Assembly (NCBI GenBank): GCA_934513205.1
Contig: CAKSWU010000034.1
Coordinates: 1-12,265, forward strand
Direction: 5' to 3'
DNA from: an uncultured Faecalibacterium sp.
Lineage (GTDB): Bacteria > Bacillota > Clostridia > Oscillospirales > Ruminococcaceae
DNA: 12,265 bases
Shown here: piece by piece, positions 6,966 through 12,265 of the stretch
How the letters are laid out: each line of letters begins with the position of its first letter
Position numbering within the stretch: the stretch's first letter is position 1
Position numbers and translations under genes: made by a program
Notes under the pieces: generated by a model
Databases searched by the model: none
The model's input: only the letters and a program-made list of their open reading frames with translations
Told to the model about the DNA's origin: nothing

Positions 6966-7354
6966 ACGTCACCTCCTTCGTACAGTTCGCACAAAGCCAG
7001 CTGCAGGTCGGTGACCTGCTGGGCAAGGCTGTCCACAAGCTCCGGCAGCTTGTCCTGTGCTTCCTGCTTTTTGCGCGCCGCGTCCTGCGCCGCCAGCTCT
7101 TCCGCCGTGTAGCGGATGTACCGCTGGATGGGCAGCTGCTCGGTCCATGCAGGTGCTGCCGGGACGGCGGCACGGTCGATGACCTTGCGCACGTCTTTGC
7201 CGCCGTTGGGGTACTCTGCCACCGTCTCGTAGTGGCTCAACTCCTCCACGGCGGCCTGCGCCGGGTGTGCCACGGTTTCGGTGTCGTCCACCAGATGACC
7301 CGCCGTCAGGTCGGGGCTGGTGATGACCGCCCCGGTCTCGTCAAGGATCTTCAT
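6962..7354 (-). CDS. Phage protein of unknown function, downstream of tail fibre (130 aa)
   Basis: Begins MKILDETGAVITSPDLTAGH, a short beta-rich module that continues with HYETVAEYPNGGKDVRKVID (41-60), an Ala/Pro linker, RYIRYTAEELAAQ (78-90) and a C-terminal helix (95-125). Proteins of this plan, with a GGKDV motif and a YT-EELA segment, commonly sit directly after the tail-fibre gene in Firmicute prophages and are taken to be tail-fibre accessory or attachment proteins; the role is not established. The ATG at 7352-7354 has AAAGGAGGT eight bases upstream. It follows the tail-fibre stop by 18 bases and overlaps the CD1375-family gene by 4 bases. Confidence 0.75.
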   Translation of the reverse strand: MKILDETGAVITSPDLTAGHLVDDTETVAHPAQAAVEELSHYETVAEYPNGGKDVRKVIDRAAVPAAPAWTEQLPIQRYIRYTAEELAAQDAARKKQEAQDKLPELVDSLAQQVTDLQLALCELYEGGDV

Positions 7355-7372
7355 TGTTCAAAACCTCCTTTC

Positions 7373-8857
7373 TCACGCCACCCGCCGCCAGATGTGCACA
7401 TAGTAGGCGGGCGGCTGGACGGTATCAGATGCACCGTATACCGCATTGGATGCAGATGCATCAAAGTAAAGATCATAGTTCTCACCGGCATGGCGAGCGT
7501 GCCCGGCATACGCGTTGCTTTTTTTGACACCACGAAATGCACCCGCACAAATCAGATATCCCTCCGTGCGGAACGGGCCCTGGTCAGTAACGCCCTCGAC
7601 CATGCTGCCGGTGATGTTGGGCAGACCCGCTTCGGCGGTGGTGGCGGCTGCGTGGGCACTGGACGCGCCCATCAAAACGCGGTTTTCGGCGATCTGCTCC
7701 CATGTGCCGCCAAACAGGGCGGCGGGGCTTGCGGCATCGGTGCTCTGGTAGATGCTGCCCACGGGGTAGGCACTGATGCTGGGCGCAGACAGCAGGACGT
7801 CAATGTCCTCCTTTGTATAATAAGCGGACAAGTCTGCCCCCAGTGTGCGCAGGGCAGTCTTTTTCTCATCAGCGGTCCACCGGGCAGCGGCTGCCGCGTC
7901 CGTCAACGCCTTCTTGACGCCGCGGGGCAGCAGCGCGGGGGTCACCGGCAGCCATGCATCGGTCATGGCGTCCAGTGCAGCGGCGTCAGCAGGAGCGGTG
8001 GTCAGGGTGCCATCGCTGCGGACCGTGACACCGTAAGCCGGGTCTGCCTTCACGGCACCGGCTGTGGAGGCGGTGGGCAAAACAGCACTGCGTACATAGG
8101 GCGACAGGTCCGGCGGCGGGGTGGTGCTGACCACCAGCGCACCATCTTCCGGGTCCACGCTCAGCACCTGAAGCAGCTGCCCGGACACCGGCTGTGCGGG
8201 ACGGGGCAGCGCCCCCACATCCTGCGCGGTCAACTGCACAAGACCTGCTTTGCCGTTGACGCTGACCACCCGGCCCTCCTCCGGTGCCAGCGCCTCGGCG
8301 CGGGCGGCAGCGGCTTCGGCGCGGGCGGCGGCCTGCGAGACAGCGGCCCGGTCGGTGCGGGTGTTCTGGGCGGCAGCCTGTGCCTGTGCAGCACTGGCGG
8401 TGCAGCTGGCGGCACTGGCACCTGCCCGCTGGGCTGCCGTGGACGCGGCACCGGCGCTTTCCAGCACACGGGACACGAACTGCTCGTACTGCGAGGGCGG
8501 AAGCTCCTGCGAGCCGCCGTCGGTGGGCAGCACCGGGTAAGCGTCGTAGCTGCCGGGGCGGGTGTAGGCGGTGTACTCTGACCCCCGGAGGGCAGCCAGC
8601 ATCCACTGCCCGCCGGTGCTGCCGGTCAGCCGCCGGTCCACTGTGACCCGGGCGCTGCGGTCCAGTGACACCGGAGCCATCAGGGTCCCGTCACTGCGCC
8701 GCAGGTACAGTGCCACTGCGCAGTCCGCCCACGCGTCCGGCAGCAAAAACTGCAGCTCGTCCACGCCAACGGCGTTCTGGGCACCCAGATGCAGCCGGTG
8801 GGGCCGGGCGATGAATTCGGTGCCGCCGCAGGGTTTTTGAATGATCTCGATCTTCAT
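7373..8857 (-). CDS. Phage tail fibre / baseplate receptor-binding protein
   Basis: A 494-aa structural protein likely to contact the host surface. Residues 1-115 look like a beta-rich attachment domain. Residues 130-195 are extremely Ala-rich with heptad-like spacing, a fibre coiled coil. VSVNGKAGLVQLTAQDVGALP (199-217) is the small repeat typical of tail fibres. Residues 363-494 form the phage collar/baseplate C-terminal domain: AYPVGSIYQSTDAASPAALF, GGTWEQI, GLPNITGS, DTVQPPAYYVHIWRR at the end. The ATG at 8855-8857 is chosen because AAAGGAAGG lies 5 bases upstream and the protein then begins MKIEIIQKP; the longer open frame to 9070 has no such support. It is the first gene of the operon; the usual upstream tail genes are absent. 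Confidence 0.88.
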   Translation of the reverse strand: MKIEIIQKPCGGTEFIARPHRLHLGAQNAVGVDELQFLLPDAWADCAVALYLRRSDGTLMAPVSLDRSARVTVDRRLTGSTGGQWMLAALRGSEYTAYTRPGSYDAYPVLPTDGGSQELPPSQYEQFVSRVLESAGAASTAAQRAGASAASCTASAAQAQAAAQNTRTDRAAVSQAAARAEAAAARAEALAPEEGRVVSVNGKAGLVQLTAQDVGALPRPAQPVSGQLLQVLSVDPEDGALVVSTTPPPDLSPYVRSAVLPTASTAGAVKADPAYGVTVRSDGTLTTAPADAAALDAMTDAWLPVTPALLPRGVKKALTDAAAAARWTADEKKTALRTLGADLSAYYTKEDIDVLLSAPSISAYPVGSIYQSTDAASPAALFGGTWEQIAENRVLMGASSAHAAATTAEAGLPNITGSMVEGVTDQGPFRTEGYLICAGAFRGVKKSNAYAGHARHAGENYDLYFDASASNAVYGASDTVQPPAYYVHIWRRVA

Positions 8858-8885
8858 AAGAACCTTCCTTTCTTCTTTTTTCTCG

Positions 8886-8914
8886 ATTGTACGGCGGGGC
8901 CGGAAATCTATCCA
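8886..8914 (-). promoter_or_regulatory. Possible promoter of the phage-derived operon
   Basis: On the minus strand, TGGATA (8914-8909) is followed after 17 bases by TACAAT (8891-8886). The -10 box is good but the -35 box is only partial and the spacer is GC-rich. It would give a leader of about 20 bases before the tail-fibre gene. No better candidate was found closer to the start codon. Confidence 0.35.
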
Positions 8915-9007
8915 GTGTGTATTTTTCAGTACATAATTTCTGGGGTTCGGCAAAATGCCGGACGTCGATTTTCCGCACGGATGACAGGACTTTTTCGGGG
9001 CCGGAAA
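8895..9007. repeat. 12-bp direct repeat CGGGGCCGGAAA
   Basis: Identical copies at 8895-8906 and 8996-9007, 101 bases apart, upstream of the tail-fibre gene. Between them lies a small palindrome CGGCA-AAA-TGCCG (8948-8960). They may be regulator sites or chance; no att-like partner was found at the other end of the phage cassette. Confidence 0.4.
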
Positions 9008-9274
9008 ACGGGCGCAGAAGAGCTGCGGAAAAGGCAGCGCACGGCAGGGGAAACTGGCGATTTGGGGCATCTTGTTCCGGCAAAAAAGGGGGACAAATGG
9101 CCATGGGAGAGGTCTTGAATACCAGAGAGATGTTAAAAATTCGTGAACAAAAGAGGCTGCGAAAAATGGGAAAAATCAGAAGGAAATAACCTAAAAACCA
9201 ATAATTCGGAGAAAACACTGTGAAAACTGCACAAAAAATAACGTCAGAAAATTAACAAACAGAGAAGAGCTCAT
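8915..9274. other. AT-rich intergenic region between divergent units
   Basis: Apart from the 12-bp direct repeat and the small basic reading frame, no gene is supported. From about 9120 the sequence becomes strongly AT-rich with A-tracts, which could act as UP-element-like DNA for the promoter at 9275-9303. Confidence 0.5.
9097..9189 (+). CDS. Possible 30-aa basic peptide
   Basis: ATG (9097-9099) follows AAGGGGGA by 3 bases. The frame encodes MAMGEVLNTREMLKIREQKR and then more Lys/Arg, ending in TAA 9187-9189. Twelve of 30 residues are Lys or Arg, which would give an amphipathic or nucleic-acid-binding helix. The region is AT-rich with many AAAA runs, so a Lys-rich frame may arise by chance. 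No homologue is recognised; reported only as a candidate. Confidence 0.2.
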   Translation: MAMGEVLNTREMLKIREQKRLRKMGKIRRK

Positions 9275-9303
9275 TTGACAAATCCGTGCGTTGCTGGTAA
9301 AAT
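9275..9303 (+). promoter_or_regulatory. Promoter of the G5/3D-domain gene
   Basis: TTGACA (9275-9280), a 17-base spacer, then TAAAAT (9298-9303): a consensus sigma-A promoter. The predicted start is near 9310, where the transcript would begin with the stem CGCTCAACG/CGTTGcAGCG (9310-9330). A-tracts lie just upstream. Confidence 0.85.
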
Positions 9304-9309
9304 AAGACC

Positions 9310-9582
9310 CGCTCAACGAACGTTGCAGCGTCTAAAATTTATCTGGATGAAGTGAAAAGCCGTCCTTTGCACGGCAGGGCGCGGGCAGATGCAGCCCGCA
9401 GAAAGGAACCGCAGACTGCGATCCTGCACGGAATCCGAACTGGATACGATGCTTGATCTTACCACAAAAGACGGCATCGTATTTGATTGTGGGGCACAGC
9501 ACTGGCTGTGCGGCCTGCAGTCCGGGCAGCCGGGAACTTCCATTCCGTTCCGGCGGCTGCCAACATAACGAAAAGAGAGGAG
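9310..9582 (+). promoter_or_regulatory. Long structured 5' leader of the G5/3D-domain gene (unassigned cis-RNA)
   Basis: About 270 bases lie between the predicted transcript start and the coding region. Stems seen include 9310-9330; GCCGT/ACGGC (9359-9363 with 9371-9375); GCGGGC/GCCCGC (9381-9386 with 9394-9399); GCAGG/CCTGC (9374-9378 with 9423-9427, competing with the second stem); ATACGATGC/GCATCGTAT (9444-9452 with 9474-9482); GCACAGC/GCTGTGC (9494-9500 with 9505-9511); and GGCAGCC..GGAAC/GTTCC..GGCTGCC (9525-9537 with 9547-9561). The last ends about 15 bases before the ribosome-binding site. 3D-domain wall enzymes are often riboswitch-controlled, but I could not match a known class. Confidence 0.6.
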
Positions 9583-10641
9583 TTGTCTCGTATCGCTTCC
9601 GTAAAAATCAAGAAAGCATGGACCACCTGCAAACAGGCGGTCTCTTCCCGTGTGCTGGCGTTTTGTGTCATGGTCGTGTGCCTTGTGGCTGCACTCAGTG
9701 TGACCGCTGCGAATCTGCGGCTGACCTACGTCACCGACTCCAATGGTTCCCGGCAGGTGGTCCTCACCTCCGAGACGGACCCCGCACAGGCCATGAGCCT
9801 TTCCGGCATTCGGACCGAAGAAGGCGACAGGGTCTACTACACCGCATACAGCGGCAATCTGGCATCGCTGAACATCGAGCGCGCATTCTCCGTCAGCATC
9901 ACGGCCGACGGGCAGGAGTACCCGGTCAAGATGGTGTTTGGCACCGTGGCCGATGCGCTGGAACGCGCCGGCATCACGCTGGACGAGGACGATTACACCG
10001 AGCCTGCACTGGACCGGCTGGTCGCCGCCGGCACGAAGATCACGGTGCACCGCGTGGACTATCAGGACCGCGTGGAGACCCAGACCATCCCCTATGATAC
10101 CGAGTATGTCTACACCAGCCTGTACTTCCGCAACACCGGCCGCACCACGACCATGCAGCACGGCACCGAGGGTCAGCAGACCGTGACCACCCGCGACCGC
10201 TATGTGGACGGCGAGCTGGAGAACAGCATCGTGGTGGACGCCACCACTACCGTGGAACCCACCAGCCATGTCATCAAGACCTACGGCGCCGGTGCACCGG
10301 TCTCCCCGCTGACGGGGCCGGACGGCACCACCAACGCACCTGCCACTTACAGTAAGGTACTCACCGGCAAGGCCACCGGCTACTATTCCAAGACCGGCAA
10401 GGGCTCTTCCGGTCTGGGGCTGGGCTACGGCACCGTGGCGGTGGACCCGGATGTGATCCCCTATGGCACCAAGCTGTATATCACCTCCACCGATGGCAAG
10501 TTCGTGTATGGCTACGCTGTGGCGACCGATACCGGCATTGCCGTGCAGAAGGGACAGATCCTGGTGGACCTGTTCTATGAGACCTATGCCGAAAGCGTCA
10601 TCAACGGCGCCATTCAGGTCAACGTCTACGTTCTGGACTGA
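9583..10641 (+). CDS. Membrane-anchored G5/3D-domain cell-wall enzyme (YabE/RpfB-like)
   Basis: Extracellular peptidoglycan-active protein, about 352 aa, probably a lytic transglycosylase-like enzyme of the MltA/3D fold. Residues 24-43 form an N-terminal membrane anchor after a basic segment. Residues about 100-158 (TVADALERAGI, then GTKITVHRV) match the DUF348 ubiquitin-like domain. Residues 159-233 are a G5 domain. Residues 258-352 are the 3D domain, whose three aspartates are visible: VAVDPDVIPYGT (Asp288), ATDTG (Asp316) and LVDLF (Asp329). The start is uncertain. No ATG or GTG lies in frame before the membrane segment; TTG 9583 directly abuts GAGAGGAG, while ATC 9592 has ideal spacing. 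A promoter and long leader precede it and a terminator follows, so it is monocistronic. Confidence 0.88.
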   Translation: MSRIASVKIKKAWTTCKQAVSSRVLAFCVMVVCLVAALSVTAANLRLTYVTDSNGSRQVVLTSETDPAQAMSLSGIRTEEGDRVYYTAYSGNLASLNIERAFSVSITADGQEYPVKMVFGTVADALERAGITLDEDDYTEPALDRLVAAGTKITVHRVDYQDRVETQTIPYDTEYVYTSLYFRNTGRTTTMQHGTEGQQTVTTRDRYVDGELENSIVVDATTTVEPTSHVIKTYGAGAPVSPLTGPDGTTNAPATYSKVLTGKATGYYSKTGKGSSGLGLGYGTVAVDPDVIPYGTKLYITSTDGKFVYGYAVATDTGIAVQKGQILVDLFYETYAESVINGAIQVNVYVLD

Positions 10642-10680
10642 TCCGTACCGGAAAAACCGGGACTGAAAATTTTCAACCGA

Positions 10681-10738
10681 AAAGCGGAGCTTCTGTCAAA
10701 CCTTCCGGAAGGAAGGCAGCGGAGGCTCCGCTTTTTTT
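10681..10738 (+). terminator. Rho-independent terminator of the G5/3D-domain gene
   Basis: Stem AAAGCGGAGC / GCTCCGCTTT (10681-10690 with 10725-10734) encloses an inner CCTTCC-GGAA-GGAAGG hairpin (10701-10716). It is followed by a run of seven T residues (10732-10738). It lies about 40 bases after the stop codon. Confidence 0.93.
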
Positions 10739-10766
10739 GATGCATTGGTTAGAATCACGGTATTTC

Positions 10767-10796
10767 TTGTAAAAAATTGGCGCAAATGTATACAAT
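10767..10796 (+). promoter_or_regulatory. Upstream promoter candidate for glgB
   Basis: TTGTAA (10767-10772), an 18-base spacer, then TACAAT (10791-10796). It is weaker than the downstream candidate at 10844-10872. If used, it gives a leader of about 130 bases. Confidence 0.4.
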
Positions 10797-10843
10797 GGAG
10801 AAATATCTCTCAAAAGATTATGGTAGATTTTCCGGAAAAGCAC

Positions 10844-10872
10844 TTGCAAAAGTGTTCAAAATTCTTTAATAT
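10844..10872 (+). promoter_or_regulatory. Promoter of glgB, with an overlapping palindrome
   Basis: TTGCAA (10844-10849), a 17-base spacer, then TAATAT (10867-10872). The -35 box lies within the inverted repeat CACTT-GCAA-AAGTG (10841-10854), which could be a repressor site. The leader of about 50 bases contains CAGGT/ACCTG arms (10891-10895 with 10908-10912) just before the ribosome-binding site. Confidence 0.65.
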
Positions 10873-10930
10873 AAAAGGGTAAAAAAGTTACAGGTGCGCA
10901 ATTGCAGACCTGTACGGGGAGGAGCAGTCT

Positions 10931-12265
10931 ATGAAACCGACCGAGGAGAAGATCCAAAGCAACGCATCGGATCTGCCGGTGTATCTGTTCAAACAGGGCA
11001 ACAACTGTGAAGCGTACCGCTACTTTGGCGCCCACATGGAGATGCGCGCCGGAGAAGCCGGCGCTGTGTTCCGCGTGTGGGCTCCGCACGCCGTGGCGAT
11101 CAGCGTGGTGGGCGACTTCAACAGCTGGAAGCCGGGCAGTCACCCGATGCGCAAGGTGGATGGCGATTCCGTGTGGGAATTGTTCATCCCCGGCATGAAG
11201 GAATACGATGTTTATAAATATTGCGTGACCACCCGCGCGGGCGATCTGGTCTACAAGGCCGATCCCTACGCATTCCACGCCGAGACCCGCCCGTCCAATG
11301 GCAGCAAGGTCTATGATATCAGCGGCTTTGTGTGGCACGATGAGGCATGGCAGGCAGCGCAGAAAAAGGCGGACGTGATCAACGGCCCGATGAACATCTA
11401 CGAGATGCACGCCGGCAGCTGGAAGATGAAAGAGGGCGACAAGCCCTACAACTATTCCGAGCTGGCGGACGAGCTGATCCCGTACATCACCGAGATGGGT
11501 TATACCCATGTGGAGCTGCTGCCGGTCATGGAATATCCCTTTGACGGCAGCTGGGGCTATCAGGTCACCGGCTATTTTGCGCCCACCAGCCGCTACGGCA
11601 CCCCCAAGGACTTCATGGCCTTTGTGGACAAGCTGCACGCCGCCGGCATCGGCGTCATCATGGACTGGGTGCCCGCCCACTTCCCCAAGGATCAGTTCGG
11701 CCTGTACAACTTTGACGGTGAGGCCTGCTACGAGGACCCCAACCCCAAGCGCGGCGAGCACAAGGAGTGGGGCACCATGGTGTTCGACTTCGGCCGCAAG
11801 GAGGTGCAGAGCTTCCTCATCTCCAGCGCGCTGTACTGGCTGGAGCAGTACCACATCGACGGCCTGCGGGTGGATGCCGTGGCCTCCATGCTGTATCTGG
11901 ACTACAACCGCAAGCAGGGCGAATGGGAGCCCAACAAGGACGGCGGCAAGGAGAATCTGGAGGCCGTTGCCTTCCTGCGCAAGCTGAACGACACGGTGCT
12001 GGGCCGTCACCCCCACAAGTACATGATCGCCGAAGAGTCCACCGCGTGGCCCATGGTCACAAAGCCCGCTTCGGACGGCGGCCTTGGCTTCAACTTCAAG
12101 TGGAACATGGGCTGGATGAACGACATGCTCAGCTACATGAAGACCGACCCGCTGTTCCGTGCCGGCAACCACAACAAGGTCACCTTCAGCTTCTTCTACG
12201 CCTTCAGCGAGAACTTTGTGCTGCCCATCAGCCACGATGAGGTGGTGCACGGCAAGGGCAGCCTG
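10931..12265 (+). CDS. glgB: 1,4-alpha-glucan branching enzyme, 5' part (cut by window end)
   Basis: Transfers alpha-1,4-glucan segments to alpha-1,6 positions during glycogen synthesis in the cytoplasm. 445 codons are present of the usual 620-730. The N-terminal CBM48 domain is seen at about 30-120 (FRVWAPHAVAISVVGDFNSW, then YKYCV and KADPYAFHAE). The GH13 barrel follows, with NIYEMHAGSW, all four catalytic motifs, and spacing identical to E. coli GlgB between nucleophile, acid and third Asp: DWVPAHF, GLRVDAV (Asp315), IAEES (Glu368) and SHDEVVHGKGSL (Asp436). ATG 10931 has GGGGAGGAG 5-6 bases upstream. The N-terminal part is short, lacking the extra N1 module of longer enzymes. No other glycogen gene is visible; others may lie downstream. 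Confidence 0.96.
   Translation, partial: MKPTEEKIQSNASDLPVYLFKQGNNCEAYRYFGAHMEMRAGEAGAVFRVWAPHAVAISVVGDFNSWKPGSHPMRKVDGDSVWELFIPGMKEYDVYKYCVTTRAGDLVYKADPYAFHAETRPSNGSKVYDISGFVWHDEAWQAAQKKADVINGPMNIYEMHAGSWKMKEGDKPYNYSELADELIPYITEMGYTHVELLPVMEYPFDGSWGYQVTGYFAPTSRYGTPKDFMAFVDKLHAAGIGVIMDWVPAHFPKDQFGLYNFDGEACYEDPNPKRGEHKEWGTMVFDFGRKEVQSFLISSALYWLEQYHIDGLRVDAVASMLYLDYNRKQGEWEPNKDGGKENLEAVAFLRKLNDTVLGRHPHKYMIAEESTAWPMVTKPASDGGLGFNFKWNMGWMNDMLSYMKTDPLFRAGNHNKVTFSFFYAFSENFVLPISHDEVVHGKGSL

Noticed and set aside
6482..8581. Long + strand reading frame (699 codons) opposite the phage genes
   Set aside because: It crosses several well-supported minus-strand genes, has low-complexity Gly/Cys/Arg-rich content, and is explained by high GC content.
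8858..9070. N-terminal extension of the tail-fibre gene to 9070
   Set aside because: The extra 71 residues do not resemble a phage domain, and AAAGGAAGG sits in the correct place for the ATG at 8857.
5879..9310. Attachment-site repeats or an integrase flanking the phage cassette
   Set aside because: No direct repeat shared by the two flanks was found by eye, and no tRNA or recombinase gene is present in the window.
9310..9582. c-di-AMP (ydaO) riboswitch in the leader of the 3D-domain gene
   Set aside because: Fragments such as GGAACCG and GAATCCG occur, but in the wrong order and spacing, and the conserved CAGCTAAC-type 3' element is missing. A T-box and cobalamin element were also considered and not found.
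9487..9582. TTG at 9487 as the start of the 3D-domain gene
   Set aside because: It has no ribosome-binding site, and the 32 extra residues would be encoded by the leader hairpins; the protein's basic segment and membrane anchor begin after 9583.
10856..12250. 464-codon minus-strand reading frame opposite glgB
   Set aside because: It is in codon register with glgB, whose catalytic motifs are unmistakable; it is an antisense shadow.
1..12265. CRISPR array, tRNA, rRNA or insertion sequence
   Set aside because: No regularly spaced identical repeats of 25-40 bases, no tRNA-like cloverleaf, no rRNA sequence and no transposase motif were seen.

Overview
The window looks like a chromosomal piece of a GC-rich gut Firmicute of the Oscillospiraceae, most like Faecalibacterium or a close relative. 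This rests on the rplM-rpsI pair, the codon use, the Firmicute Shine-Dalgarno sites and the LPKTG sorting signal with its GVNW tail. The genus is an inference; the phylum is fairly safe.

Layout: (1) 1-797, + strand: the 3' part of rplM (L13) and complete rpsI (S9), closed by a UUCG-tetraloop terminator. (2) 850-1062: a convergent intergenic stretch with two long hairpins, one a perfect 22-bp stem. (3) 1063-5439, - strand: a 1458-residue Sec-exported, sortase-anchored surface protein. It has its own consensus promoter, and further upstream lies a set of five helically phased TGTTGCR repeats. (4) 5879-8914, - strand: a compact phage-derived operon of tail fibre/baseplate protein, 130-aa phage protein, CD1375-family micro-protein, M15 peptidase endolysin, XhlA-like membrane coiled coil and SPP1-type holin. 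It ends in its own terminator. No capsid, terminase, portal, tape-measure or integrase gene is visible. (5) 8915-9274: an AT-rich intergenic stretch. (6) 9275-10738, + strand: a consensus promoter, a structured leader of about 270 nt, and a membrane-anchored G5/3D-domain cell-wall enzyme (YabE/RpfB-like) with an unclear start codon, then a terminator. (7) 10740-12265, + strand: tandem promoter candidates and the first 445 codons of glgB, cut by the window end with all four GH13 motifs present.

How the parts relate: ribosomal proteins and glycogen branching are housekeeping. Between them lies a block about the cell envelope: a wall-anchored adhesin-like protein, a phage tail-fibre plus lysis module, and a peptidoglycan-acting 3D protein. 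The phage module is the part most worth pursuing. Its genes are intact, translationally coupled, and bounded by a possible promoter and a clear terminator, yet it is separated from any other phage gene in view. It may be a prophage remnant, or a retained lysis/release or tailocin-like device. The sequence alone does not decide this.
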